Shown here in pieces: positions 51,910-60,961 of a stretch of DNA of 64,000 nt. The stretch spans positions 16,685 to 80,684 of the forward strand of contig JBHJHE010000007.1 of the NCBI GenBank assembly GCA_050331095.1. Reading direction: 5' to 3'. The stretch is from MED-G105 sp050331095. Its GTDB lineage: Bacteria; Pseudomonadota; Alphaproteobacteria; Caulobacterales; Parvularculaceae. Numbering within the stretch: the first letter of the stretch is position 1; every line of letters starts with the position of its first letter. The notes beneath the pieces are model-generated. The model did not search any database. It saw nothing but the letters and a program-made list of their open reading frames with translations, and was not told the origin of the DNA. A program made the position numbers and the translations under genes.

Positions 51910-52719
51910 TCAGCGGGCGAAGCGCGCGAATTCGCGCGCGCTTGCGTCGATCAAGTCTCGTGCGCTCGCGCCGAGGCCGACGTCCGCCCCGCGTCGGCCG
52001 GCCCGGCGCGCGACGGCGCGCTGATGGTGGATGATGAGCCAGACGCCGGTGACGAGCGGCGCGGCCCAAAGTATCGGCGCGAGCGCGAGCTCCGGCACCA
52101 GGCGCACCGCGCCGAAGGCGAGAAACGCCGTATAGACGGAAATCCCCGTGCCGACAAAGCCCTTGATGTGCTCCAGAAGCCAATCGATCGGGCTCGGATT
52201 TTTCTTGTAGATGAACATGAGGTTCGTCGCGACGGTGGCGAAGCCGACGAACGAAACGCCGATCATCATCGGTTGGCCGATTAACGCCCCGCGCACCGCA
52301 CAGTTGACCGACGCTTCGGCGAGAACGGCCTGAAGCGCGAGCGCGCCCCAGCCGGCGTTTCGGGCGTGGTCGCGTTTGTTGACGGCGCAGCGCCAGCCGT
52401 ACCAGGAGAGATTGATCGTCAGGATCGCGAGATAAAGCATCATCCAGCCGAAGATCCCGCGCACGAGCGTCGGATCGGAGAATTGCGGATGATCGACGAG
52501 GTGGGGGTGGGTCGCCATCGGCGCGGCGAGCGTGAACGTCGACATCGTCGCTGCGACCGCGCCGGTGAAGAGCATGGCGCTTGCGAAGAAGCGCCCGGAG
52601 AGCCGGTGCGCCCGCCCGCCCTTGCGCGCGGCGATCGGCGCCCAGAACGTCAGGAGCCCCGGCGCGCCCGCCGCGATATGCAGCGCGATCAGGACTTCGA
52701 AGAGATGGTGGGTCGACAT
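51910..52719 (-). CDS. Polytopic membrane protein in the carotenoid locus (DUF2306-like)
   Basis: 269 residues with seven or so hydrophobic helices. Near the N-terminus are HIAAGAPGLLTFWAP and RKGGRAHRLSGRFFASAMLF, the pattern of DUF2306-type membrane proteins, whose function is unknown. It is co-transcribed with crtD (start 75 bp from the divergent P450). A role in carotenoid end-group modification or transport is inference only; it is not obviously a known hydratase (CruF) or hydroxylase. Confidence 0.7.
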   Translation of the reverse strand: MSTHHLFEVLIALHIAAGAPGLLTFWAPIAARKGGRAHRLSGRFFASAMLFTGAVAATMSTFTLAAPMATHPHLVDHPQFSDPTLVRGIFGWMMLYLAILTINLSWYGWRCAVNKRDHARNAGWGALALQAVLAEASVNCAVRGALIGQPMMIGVSFVGFATVATNLMFIYKKNPSPIDWLLEHIKGFVGTGISVYTAFLAFGAVRLVPELALAPILWAAPLVTGVWLIIHHQRAVARRAGRRGADVGLGASARDLIDASAREFARFAR

Positions 52720-52794
52720 CGCTTAACGCCCGCTTGATAGTCCGGCCCGGACGCTCGCCTGCAAGGCCGCCGGGACCGCCGCCGGGACAACCGT

Positions 52795-54180
52795 ATGAAG
52801 ACGAACTCGCCGCCGCTTTACGTTCCACCGCGCCCGGCGCCCCTGCCGGCGCTCGCCTCGCTCGCGCGCACCGTCTGGCGCGGCGACGGCGACCTTCTGA
52901 GCCTGTTGCCGGCGGAGGCCTACCGCATGAAGGCCGGCGAGCTCGGCTATTCCCGCCGGTCGATCAAGCTTTTCAACGACCCCGCGCTCGTTCGCGAGGC
53001 GATGTTCGACGCGGACGGAATGTTCCCGAAGAGCGACCTCATGGTCGGCGCCCTCGAGCCCTTGATCGGCGATTCGATCTTCGTCTCCGACGGCGAGAAA
53101 TGGCGCCGCCAGCGGGCGATGATCGATCCGGCTTTCTCGCTGATGCGGCTCAATCTCGCGTTCGACCAGATGGCCGCCGCCGTCGACGACTACGAAGCGC
53201 GGCTCGACGCCGTCGCCGCCTCGGGCGAAGCGATCTCGCTCGACCTCGCCATGAGCCACCTGACGGCCGACATTATCTGTCGAACGGTTTTCTCCGTTTC
53301 TCTCGAAAGCGCCGTCGCGCGCGACGTGTTCGACGACTTCGCCGTCTTCGAGCGCGGCGTCGCGCAGGTCCGCATCTGGCGCTTGATCGTCGATCCGGCG
53401 TGGACGGAGGTCCGCCAGGAGCCGGAGGTGCTCGCCGCCTGCGAGCGCATTCGCGGCCATCTCGGCGCGCTCGTCGACACCCATCTCGAAGCGCCCGGTT
53501 GCTATGACGACATCGCGAGCGCCGTCATCGCCGCCCGCGACGCCGACACGGGCGCGGCGTTCACGCGTGAAGAACTGATCGACCAGCTCGGGGTTTTCTT
53601 TCTCGCCGGCCACGAGACGACGGCGAGCGCGCTCATCTGGGCGATCTTTATGCTGACGGCGGACGACCGTTCCCTCGCGCGCTTGCGCGAGGAGATCGCG
53701 AGCGTCGTCGGCGAGGGCGAGGTCTCGTTCGACGCCGTCAAGAAAACGCCCTTCGCCCGCGCCGTCTTCCGCGAAGCCCTGCGGCTCTATCCGCCGATCA
53801 CGTTCATGCCGCGGGTCGCCTTGCGCGACGGCGAGGTCGGCGGGCGCAAGGTGCGCAAAGGCGCGCTCATCATGATTTCGCCGTGGACGACCCATCGGCA
53901 CAAGGAATATTGGCCGGACCCGGACGCATTCGATCCCGACCGTTTTCTGTCGCCGCGCGAGGCGGAGATCCCGACAGGCGCCTACATACCCTTCGGCCTC
54001 GGGCCCCACACCTGTATCGGCGCCGGCTTCGCGGCCGTGGAAAGCGCGCTTATCCTGACGCGCCTGATGCGGCGCTATGATTTCGAAGTCCTGGACCGCG
54101 CCTCCGTGCGGCCGGCGGCGCGCCTGACGACGCGGCCGGCCGAGCAGGTCATGGTCCGCGTCAATCGTCACTGCGCCTGA
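52795..54180 (+). CDS. Cytochrome P450 in the carotenoid locus
   Basis: 461 residues. I-helix FFLAGHETTASAL, K-helix ExxR in REALRLYPPI, and heme loop FGLGPHTCIGAGFA with the Cys ligand. It belongs to the fatty-acid/carotenoid-type bacterial P450s by general pattern. By analogy with Deinococcus CYP287A1 and Thermus CYP175A1, a carotenoid ring or end-group hydroxylase is a reasonable guess. Divergent from the membrane protein-crtD pair and overlapping the convergent ATP-grasp gene by 13 bp. Confidence 0.9.
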   Translation: MKTNSPPLYVPPRPAPLPALASLARTVWRGDGDLLSLLPAEAYRMKAGELGYSRRSIKLFNDPALVREAMFDADGMFPKSDLMVGALEPLIGDSIFVSDGEKWRRQRAMIDPAFSLMRLNLAFDQMAAAVDDYEARLDAVAASGEAISLDLAMSHLTADIICRTVFSVSLESAVARDVFDDFAVFERGVAQVRIWRLIVDPAWTEVRQEPEVLAACERIRGHLGALVDTHLEAPGCYDDIASAVIAARDADTGAAFTREELIDQLGVFFLAGHETTASALIWAIFMLTADDRSLARLREEIASVVGEGEVSFDAVKKTPFARAVFREALRLYPPITFMPRVALRDGEVGGRKVRKGALIMISPWTTHRHKEYWPDPDAFDPDRFLSPREAEIPTGAYIPFGLGPHTCIGAGFAAVESALILTRLMRRYDFEVLDRASVRPAARLTTRPAEQVMVRVNRHCA

Positions 54181-55385
54181 ACGGTTTCCGCAGCGCGCCT
54201 GTGCGGCGCGAACGCCGGCGCGGGCGCTACTTCGCGCGCGATCTCCAGACGATGCGGCGGCTCCAGATCGCGGGTCGCGGCCTCGCCGAAGGTGACGCCG
54301 TCAAAAAGCACGGGCCGCAGCACATCCCACGACATCGGCGTCATCATCAAGAACGGCGCCGGGTCGCGCAACGACCAGAGAACGTCGCGGGCGCCGGCCA
54401 TGGCGCGCACGCGTCGGACGAATTCGCGCGGCCGGCCGATGCTGGCGTAGGCGAGGGAGAGCGTCGTGTGGCCCTCCTGAAAGGCCTTCTGGCGTTTCAG
54501 CCGCAGCTTCCCTGTCGGGAGCTTCTCGCCGAGGACGCACGCCGCGAGGTCGTCCGGCTGAAAGAAATGAACGCCGCTCGTCAGACGCGGATTGCACTCG
54601 ATCGGCTTCGCCTCGCCGTAGGGGTCGACGATCAGGTCGAAGGCGACGAACCCGTCATAGTTCGTCCGCGCCACAAATTCCTTCACCCAGGCTTCGGCGG
54701 CCGGCGCGTCGTCGACCCGCCGGAAACAGGTCGCTACGGTGCCCGCGAAGACGAGGCCCTCGTAAAGCACGCCGCCCAGAACCTCGCCGTTGCGGCAAAT
54801 AGCGAAGGAGCTGACCTCGCGGCCGCGCAATCGGCGCTGGACCACATGGTTCTCCGACCGGTCGGAAGGGGAGAGCGGCGCGCCGCGCGGGCGCATGCTG
54901 AGGCCGACGCCGGAACAGCCGCGGCGACGCTTGACGACATAGTCGCCGCTGCGCGCGATTTCGAGCGCCGCCGGCTCGTCCGCACGCGCCGTTTCCGGGG
55001 CGGCGAGGCCCGCCTCGTGGGCGGTCTCGATAAAGCCGAGTTTGTCGTGGAGGGCGTCGATGCCGACGATCGCCGGTCCGTAGACGCGCGCGCGGCCGGC
55101 GACGACGGGGCCCAGGGGCGCGACGTGGATCGCCTCCTCGGAAACCGGTACGACAAGATCGATTTTTTCGCGCCGGACAAGCTCGCGCAGCGCAGCGCGG
55201 TAAGCTTCGGGACCGTCCCGGGGCGCGGGCGTCTGAAAATAGCCGGCGACCGCGCGCGAAGGTTTGCACAGGCTGCGCGCGAACGGATCGGCGACAAAGA
55301 CCCTCGCGCCGGCGTCGTGCAGCGCTCGGGCGAGCTCCAGGGCCTTCGGCAGTCGGCCAAGGGTCAAAAGGACGGATAAACTCAT
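54168..55385 (-). CDS. ATP-grasp ligase-like protein in the carotenoid locus
   Basis: 405 residues from the ATG at 55385. It opens with a PreATP-grasp domain (LGRLPKALELARALHDAGARVFVADPF), then DLVVPVSEEAIHV, DKLGFIETAHEAGLAAPET, the ATP-binding DYVVKRRRGCSGVGLSM (glycine-rich loop) and a metal-binding end GFVAFDLIVDPYGEAKPIECNPRL shown by its ECNPR core. The C-terminal about 100 residues are unlike known enzymes. Family members make carboxyl-phosphate intermediates to form amide or thioester bonds. An ATP-grasp protein beside crt genes is unusual; substrate unknown. Confidence 0.8.
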   Translation of the reverse strand: MSLSVLLTLGRLPKALELARALHDAGARVFVADPFARSLCKPSRAVAGYFQTPAPRDGPEAYRAALRELVRREKIDLVVPVSEEAIHVAPLGPVVAGRARVYGPAIVGIDALHDKLGFIETAHEAGLAAPETARADEPAALEIARSGDYVVKRRRGCSGVGLSMRPRGAPLSPSDRSENHVVQRRLRGREVSSFAICRNGEVLGGVLYEGLVFAGTVATCFRRVDDAPAAEAWVKEFVARTNYDGFVAFDLIVDPYGEAKPIECNPRLTSGVHFFQPDDLAACVLGEKLPTGKLRLKRQKAFQEGHTTLSLAYASIGRPREFVRRVRAMAGARDVLWSLRDPAPFLMMTPMSWDVLRPVLFDGVTFGEAATRDLEPPHRLEIAREVAPAPAFAPHRRAAETVQAQ

Positions 55386-55481
55386 TGTTTTCTCTCGACC
55401 TTGTTTTGTCTCGACCTTTTGAGCCCGCCAGGGCCTGCCGGCGCGCTTCGGGAGGCGGCCGCGCGCGGCCGCCGCTCGCCC

Positions 55482-55529
55482 ACTGTAAATTCCGTTTGAC
55501 GATACTGGAAGTAAAGTCGAATTCACAGT
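55482..55529. promoter_or_regulatory. Inverted repeat and promoter-like region before crtY
   Basis: ACTGTAAATTC (55482-55492) and GAATTCACAGT (55519-55529) are inverted with one mismatch, 26 bp apart, in an AT-rich island between the divergent ATP-grasp and crtY genes. A -35-like TTGACG sits at 55496-55501. It is a likely shared operator and promoter region; which regulator binds is unknown. Confidence 0.5.
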
Positions 55530-55635
55530 ACCAACGCTCCTCGCAAGCGTCACGCCGGGCGCGTGCGGCGAGGGAGCCGTCGATGATGCGAGCCCGCGCG
55601 GTTTGCGCGAACGAACCGGCTGCGGCGGGTCGCTG

Positions 55636-56820
55636 ATGAAGGCGGACGTCGCGATCGCCGGCGGCGGCCTGTCCGGGGCGCTTATCGCATGGCGTCTGCG
55701 CCAGGCGCGGCCTGACCTGCGGGTCGCGGTCGTCGAGCGCGGGCCCGCCCTTGGCGGCAACCACACCTGGTCGTTCCACGACAGCGACCTGCCGCCGGAG
55801 CGCGCAGCGTGGATGGCGCCGCTCGTCGTCCACCATTGGCCGCGCCAGGAGGTGCGGTTTCCCTCCCATGAGCGCGTCCTCGAGACCGGCTACAATTCGG
55901 CGACGTCGCATCGGCTCCACGAGGTGGTTGCGCCGGTGGTCGGCGACGGCCTCGTCCTTGGCGCCGGCGTCAGCGACGTCGCGGCGGACGGATTGCGCCT
56001 CGACGACGGCCAGCGCGTCTCGGCCGGCGCGGTCATCGACGCGCGCGGGCAACGCGAGGCCGAGGCGCTGACGATCGGCTATCAGAAGTTTTTTGGCCAG
56101 GAGGTGCGCTTCGCCGAACCCCACGGCCTCGCCGCGCCGATCATCATGGACGCGACGATCTCCCAGGCCGACGGCTATCGGTTCGTCTATGTCCTACCGT
56201 TCGCCGAGGACGCGGCGCTTGTGGAGGATACGTACTATTCCGACGGGGCGGCGCTCGACGCCGACGCGTTGCGCGGAGAGATCGCGGCCTATTGCGCGCG
56301 GGCCGGATGGCGCGTCGCCGAAATCGTGCGCGAAGAGGCGGGCGTTCTGCCCATCGCCCTCGCCGGCGACATCCGCGCCCACCTCGCGGCGTCGCCCGAG
56401 GGCGTCGGCGTCGCCGGCTTGCGCGCCGGACTGTTTCATCCGTTGACGGGATACTCTCTGCCGGACGCGGCGGCGCTCGCCGACGAGGTCGCCGCGGCGG
56501 CCGATTTCTCCGGCCCGGCGATCGCGCGCTTGACGCGCGGCTACGCTGAGCGGCGTTGGCGCGAGCGGGGGTATTACCGCCTTTTGTCGCGGCTCTTGTA
56601 TTACGCGTCGACGCCCGAGGGCCGATACAAAGTGCTCGGACGATTTTACCGATTGTCGCGTCCGTTGATCGAGCGGTTTTACGCGAGCCGCATGAGCGCC
56701 CAGGACAAGGCGCGGGTGCTCGTCGGCAAGCCGCCGGTGAGTTTTAGGCGCGCTCTCGAATGCGTCGACGAGGAGCAGTGGCTGGCGCGATGCTGGCGGC
56801 CCCGCGTCGCTGGCGAGTAA
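55636..56820 (+). CDS. crtY: Lycopene beta-cyclase
   Basis: 394 residues from the ATG at 55636 (an in-frame TTG 33 bases upstream is less likely). N-terminal nucleotide-binding AIAGGGLSGALIAWRLRQA, then ALGGNHTWSFHDSDL, the diagnostic CrtY motif, and FHPLTGYSLPDAA, with GRFYRLSRPLIERFYA near the end. It cyclises the psi-ends of lycopene to beta-rings at the membrane. crtE, crtB and crtI are not in the window. Confidence 0.93.
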   Translation: MKADVAIAGGGLSGALIAWRLRQARPDLRVAVVERGPALGGNHTWSFHDSDLPPERAAWMAPLVVHHWPRQEVRFPSHERVLETGYNSATSHRLHEVVAPVVGDGLVLGAGVSDVAADGLRLDDGQRVSAGAVIDARGQREAEALTIGYQKFFGQEVRFAEPHGLAAPIIMDATISQADGYRFVYVLPFAEDAALVEDTYYSDGAALDADALRGEIAAYCARAGWRVAEIVREEAGVLPIALAGDIRAHLAASPEGVGVAGLRAGLFHPLTGYSLPDAAALADEVAAAADFSGPAIARLTRGYAERRWRERGYYRLLSRLLYYASTPEGRYKVLGRFYRLSRPLIERFYASRMSAQDKARVLVGKPPVSFRRALECVDEEQWLARCWRPRVAGE

Positions 56821-56841
56821 GGCGCCCGGTCAGCGGTACGG

Positions 56842-57816
56842 TCAGCCGTCCAGTTCCCGATACCAGGCGCGGAACGCCGTCTCATAGTATCGGGGGTTGA
56901 AAAGCGTCCAGGGGCCCAGCGTTTCCGGTACGGAGAAATCCGCCGCGCCGTCTTCGACGCTTTTGCCCGCCCCGTGGGCTGCGCGCGCCTTTTCTTCGAC
57001 ATGGTCCAGAAGATCGAGATAGGGCGCGAGATTGCGCGCCGTGTCGAGGCGTCCATGCCCGGTGACGATCGTCCGCTTGCGGTCTTTAAGGAGATCGCCG
57101 GCGGAGCGCCGCAAATCGCTGGGGATGGCGTCGACATAGTTATGGAAGTAGTCGGCCCAGACGAGATCGCCAGCGAACACCGTGTCGTCGACATGGACGG
57201 CGAGGTCGCTCGGCGTGTGGCCGCGCTTGTGATCGAGCGTCAACGTCCGTCCGCCAATGTCGAAGGGAAGCGTTTTCGCCTCGTCGCTGAGGATTTGGGT
57301 CGGCAACACGGGCGGCCTGATCGACGGCGCCGCGAACGGCGAGCCGTCGATGTCGTTCGGCGCTGAGAGCCGCTCGATGATCAGCTTGCGCGTCGTCTCG
57401 GTCGCAATGATCTGGGGGCCCTCGCCGCCGTCGAAGAAGCCGGCGAGCCCGCCGGTATGGTCCGCATGGAAATGGGTCACGACGACGTCGGTGACGCGCC
57501 GGCCCGCGAGTTTCTCAGCCTGCGCCTGGAGCCATGCGGCGCCGGCGGGTTGAAAGTAGCCGTCGATGGCGACGACGCGGTCCTCGCCGGCGACGAGCCC
57601 GCCATTGCAGAGCGTTTGCGGGTTGAACGACCCATCCGGGTTCACCGGCGAGGATATCACCGCCCAGACGCCGGGCGCCAATCGCTCGATCCGGGCGAAC
57701 GGCGTCGTCGCGACGACGTCAGCGGCGCGCGCGCGGGGCGCGGCCGCCGCGGCGCCGAGCGACGCCGCGCCGGCGAGAAAACGCCGCCGGTCGACGGCGG
57801 TCAGTCTGTCAGTCAT
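56842..57816 (-). CDS. Tat-exported MBL-fold metallohydrolase
   Basis: 324 residues from the ATG at 57816. A twin-arginine signal (DRRRFLAGAASLGAAAAA) is followed by the MBL site VVVTHFHADHTGGLAGF (HxHxDH), later DHKRGHTPSD, VFAGDLVWADY and TIVTGHGRLD. Similar to quinoprotein-linked or B3-like secreted hydrolases of unknown substrate (QPP/SoxH type). Convergent with crtY, 21 bp apart. Confidence 0.87.
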   Translation of the reverse strand: MTDRLTAVDRRRFLAGAASLGAAAAAPRARAADVVATTPFARIERLAPGVWAVISSPVNPDGSFNPQTLCNGGLVAGEDRVVAIDGYFQPAGAAWLQAQAEKLAGRRVTDVVVTHFHADHTGGLAGFFDGGEGPQIIATETTRKLIIERLSAPNDIDGSPFAAPSIRPPVLPTQILSDEAKTLPFDIGGRTLTLDHKRGHTPSDLAVHVDDTVFAGDLVWADYFHNYVDAIPSDLRRSAGDLLKDRKRTIVTGHGRLDTARNLAPYLDLLDHVEEKARAAHGAGKSVEDGAADFSVPETLGPWTLFNPRYYETAFRAWYRELDG

Positions 57817-58516
57817 CGCGCAAGGCCCCTTCGCTACGAGATTGTCGGCCGGGCGAGGCCAATGGCGCGTGCCCGGCCCGGCGCCAAGAGATAAGCCGAA
57901 ACGATAAGTGGCGGCCAGCGCGCGCAAGAAGGCCGTCGTGTAATGTGATTGACCGCCCCGGACATGGATGACGGATCGCACCGGACCATAGGCAACGCTT
58001 TTCCCGGGGGGTGTTGACGCCGTTGGGGGGACACGGAACCGTTGAAGAGGAGCGCTTGCGATCGGTCGCCCGGCTTTTGGAGGGCGAGCGCATCAGCGAG
58101 ATGCGCCGGCCCTTCGGGTTACCCCGAAGTACCGGCCGCCAGATCTGAAACAGAAGCCAGGAGGACGGCGCGCTTGGCCCTGTCGGACGGGCCCTGTCGG
58201 ACGGGGCGCGGCGGCCGGCGCGCTATTGACCGGACGCCTTTGAACGTAGCCGCGTACGACGGGAGCGGACCGCCGCCCTCCTATCCGTAGGCTGACAAAC
58301 TTAACTGACTTGCGGCTTTATCGCGGCAAGGGGTTGGCCCGCCTAGACGCCGAAATTCTCCACACGGCCGTCCGCTGCTCTCGCCCGGCCTTGCGGAGCG
58401 AAGGCGACTAGGCCAGGGGCGGCGCTTTGCGCTTTTTTTGGTTTTGGCGTTGGCGCATTTCGCCGTTTCGGGCCATGTCGATGACGCCCGGCGATCCGGC
58501 GCGAGGAGAGGATCAC
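57817..58516. other. 700-bp region without an intact gene
   Basis: Between the MBL gene and the potassium transporter I see only the transposase remnant at 58041-58148; other frames are short and unrecognised. The 3' part (58270-58420) is less GC-rich than average and probably holds the transporter promoter, which I cannot place. Confidence 0.6.
58041..58148 (+). pseudogene. N-terminal remnant of an IS481 family transposase
   Basis: The frame reads VEEERLRSVARLLEGERISE followed by MRRPFGLPRSTGRQI and a stop. This matches the start of IS481-type transposases (…EERLRFVARLLEGE…CxEFGISRKTGYKI), with the usual start codon lost and a premature TGA. No DDE domain follows. Confidence 0.65.
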
Positions 58517-59890
58517 ATGCCCGAAGCACGGGTCTTCGATGCGCTGAGGCGCTCGCTCATGGAAACGTCTCGTGGCGCGAAGGCGACAATATTGCGGGCC
58601 AGTCCGGCGAAGCTGCTCGTTTTCGGCTACACGCTCTACATGATGGTCGGGTTCGCTTTGTTGTCCCTGCCAATAATGCAGTCGGAACCTGTTCGCACCA
58701 TCGACAATCTCTTCATCGCCGTATCGGCGGTCTCCACAACCGGGCTTGTGACGATCGATCCCGGATCGACGTATTCCTTCTGGGGCGAACTGGTGATCTT
58801 CCTCCTCATTCAGGCTGGCGGCGTCGGATACATGACGATCGGATCTTTCGCCGTGCTCGCGACCCAAGAGCGTCTCTCGCCCCTGCGCGAGAAGGTCACG
58901 AAGGCGGCGTTCAGCCTGCCCAAAGATGTGAAGCCCGCCCAATTCATCCGCACCGTCATCCTGTTCACCCTCATCTGCGAGGCGATCGGGGCGGTCCTGC
59001 TCTATTTTACGTTTGTGGGCGCAGGCGTGGACAACCCGGCTTGGAGCGCGATCTTTCATTCGATCTCGGCGTTCTGCACCGCGGGTTTCAGCCTCAACGC
59101 CAACAGTTTTGAAGATTTCCGGGACCATGCCGGGATCAACATCATAATCTCAGCGCTCAGCCTTTTCGGGGCGATGGGGTTCCTGATCGTCTGGGACATG
59201 TGGCGGAACCTGACGTCCCGCGCCTTCCATCTCGGCTTCACGAGCAAGGTCATCATCCGCCTCACGCTGACCTTTCTGACCCTCGGAACGTTGATCATGT
59301 TCGTCATCGAACCGACAATCGCGGCCTTGCCGCCATCTGAGCGCCTGTTGGCGGCGTTCTTCCAAACCATGACAGCCTCGACCACGGTCGGTTTTAACAC
59401 GCATCCGATTGGATCAATGGGCTACGCCGCCATGTTGATCCTGTTTTTCCTGATGGCCATTGGCGCGTCGCCATCAGGCACGGGCGGAGGGCTGAAAACA
59501 ACAACGTTCGCGGCCATGCTCGGACTGCTTCGCTCGACGCTGAAACAGCGCGACACCGTGCGCTTCTTCAAGCGGCCTATTCCGCCCGCCAGGCTGCAAT
59601 CCGCCGGGGCCAGCGTCTTCTACTTTGTGGTTCTACTGTTTTTCGCGCTCTTTCTCCTCGCGCTGACGGAGCCGGGAGTGGCGTTTGAGCGCCTTGTTTT
59701 CGAATGCGTCTCGGCGCTCGGAACGGTTGGGCTTTCGACGGGCGTCACTGGCGATCTGTCGACGCTCGGCAAGCTGATCATTATAGTTTTGATGACCGCG
59801 GGGCGGGTCGGCATCCTGACCTTCGGTATCGCGATTGTCATGCACGATGAAACCGATGACGAAGTCGAAGACAACGAGCTCCTGCTTTGA
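58517..59890 (+). CDS. TrkH/KtrB family potassium uptake protein
   Basis: 457 residues; the ATG at 58517 has GAGGAGAGGA 6-15 bases upstream. Four P-loop filter motifs are visible: AVSTTGLVT, AFCTAGFSLN, ASTTVGFNTH and ALGTVGLSTG, each after a transmembrane helix. Length and pattern fit KtrB-like transporters, which need a cytoplasmic KtrA/TrkA RCK partner; none is in the window. Its codon use is visibly less GC-rich than its neighbours and it lies between transposase remnants, so it is probably acquired. Confidence 0.92.
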   Translation: MPEARVFDALRRSLMETSRGAKATILRASPAKLLVFGYTLYMMVGFALLSLPIMQSEPVRTIDNLFIAVSAVSTTGLVTIDPGSTYSFWGELVIFLLIQAGGVGYMTIGSFAVLATQERLSPLREKVTKAAFSLPKDVKPAQFIRTVILFTLICEAIGAVLLYFTFVGAGVDNPAWSAIFHSISAFCTAGFSLNANSFEDFRDHAGINIIISALSLFGAMGFLIVWDMWRNLTSRAFHLGFTSKVIIRLTLTFLTLGTLIMFVIEPTIAALPPSERLLAAFFQTMTASTTVGFNTHPIGSMGYAAMLILFFLMAIGASPSGTGGGLKTTTFAAMLGLLRSTLKQRDTVRFFKRPIPPARLQSAGASVFYFVVLLFFALFLLALTEPGVAFERLVFECVSALGTVGLSTGVTGDLSTLGKLIIIVLMTAGRVGILTFGIAIVMHDETDDEVEDNELLL

Positions 59891-60101
59891 CGTTTGCAGC
59901 GACCCCCGGCGATCGGCGAGCGTGATCCAGAGTCGGCGATTGTATATCGCTCGTTCGGGCGTTGTCGGCGACGGGATGGCGCGCGGAGCCGTCCGGCGGC
60001 CGAGGCGCGTCATCCCGTTGCGGGCGTAAAGCTGCTGCGTATGCGGCCGGGGTGAGATGTCCGAGCGCTGAGCGCGGGCGGCGCTGATTGCCGTCACGTT
60101 C
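59891..60101 (-). pseudogene. C-terminal remnant of an IS3 family transposase
   Basis: On the minus strand the frame reads GNQRRPRSALGHLTPAAYA, then ALRPQRDDAPRPPDGSARHP, the tail of IS3 OrfB proteins (NxxRPHSALGYLTPAAYAA). The integrase core is absent and there is no start. It begins directly after the potassium transporter stop. Confidence 0.75.
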
Positions 60102-60232
60102 ACACGGCCGATGTTCGGTACCGTGACGGCGCCGTTGACGCATCCCTGATGGGGCGTCGTGCGCAGACGGGTCGTCGACCGCGCCTTCTCTTCAAGAAGC
60201 ATTTCGATACCGTGTTGAGGGGAGGGGGCGCG

Positions 60233-60308
60233 TGGTGCCCAGGGGCGGATTCGAACCACCGACACGCGGATTTTCAATCCGCTGCTCTACCAACTGAGCT
60301 ACCTGGGC
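60233..60308 (-). tRNA. tRNA-Phe (GAA)
   Basis: On the minus strand: acceptor GCCCAGG pairs with CCTGGGC, D arm GCTCAGTTGGTAGAGC, anticodon stem GCGGA/TCCGC around loop TTGAAAA (anticodon GAA, Phe), T loop GGTTCGAATCC, discriminator A and an encoded CCA. 76 bases with CCA. Confidence 0.96.
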
Positions 60309-60440
60309 GGGCGGGCGCGGCGGCGCTCGCGAAGCGAAGTCGATAAGGGACCGGCGCGGGCTTGTCCAGAAGCCGCTTGGCGGCGCGCCGGCAAGAAGCT
60401 TCGGTGTCGCGCCGGCGCGAACGACGCTACTGTTGCGCCG

Positions 60441-60914
60441 ATGCAGCCTGATGACGACCAACCATTGGGAACCGCGACGACGCTGGGCCGGCCGGCGGCG
60501 GCGCCCGCGTCGCCCGACGCGGCGCGGCTCGACGTCGTGGCCAACCCCCACGGCGACGCGCTTTATCTGGCGCGTTTCGTCTGCCCGGAGTTCACCTCGC
60601 TTTGTCCCGTGACGGGCCAGCCGGACTTCGCCCACCTCGTCATCGATTACGCCCCCGCCGAACGTCTCGTCGAATCGAAGTCGCTGAAGCTGTTCCTCGG
60701 ATCGTTTCGCAACCACGGGGCCTTCCACGAGAACTGCACGGTCGAGATCGCCAAACGCCTCGTCGCGGCCGCCGACCCGCTTTGGCTGCGCATCGCCGGC
60801 TACTGGTATCCGCGCGGCGGCATCCCCATAGACGTTTTCTATCAGACGGGCGCGCCGCCCGACGGGCTGTGGCTGCCCGACCCCGGCGTGCCGGCCTATC
60901 GCGGCCGCGGTTGA
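60441..60914 (+). CDS. queF: NADPH-dependent 7-cyano-7-deazaguanine (preQ0) reductase
   Basis: 157 residues, type I (short) QueF. FTSLCPVTGQPDFAHLVIDY carries the catalytic Cys, and VESKSLKLFLGSFRNHGAFH the NADPH and substrate motif. It reduces preQ0 to preQ1 in queuosine synthesis. The first about 30 residues are polar. It starts 132 bp from tRNA-Phe; other queuosine genes are not in the window. Confidence 0.95.
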   Translation: MQPDDDQPLGTATTLGRPAAAPASPDAARLDVVANPHGDALYLARFVCPEFTSLCPVTGQPDFAHLVIDYAPAERLVESKSLKLFLGSFRNHGAFHENCTVEIAKRLVAAADPLWLRIAGYWYPRGGIPIDVFYQTGAPPDGLWLPDPGVPAYRGRG

Positions 60915-60961
60915 CGCGTCGCCCGCGTCAACGGCCGGGTTAGGAGAAGGGAGGCGGGCGA

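Noticed and set aside
50400..56820. Photosynthesis gene cluster
   Set aside because: CrtD suggested it, but there are no bch, puf or puh genes in the window.
57809..58093. Small minus-strand gene of 94 codons before the Tat-MBL gene
   Set aside because: No motif; overlaps the transposase remnant and the MBL start region.
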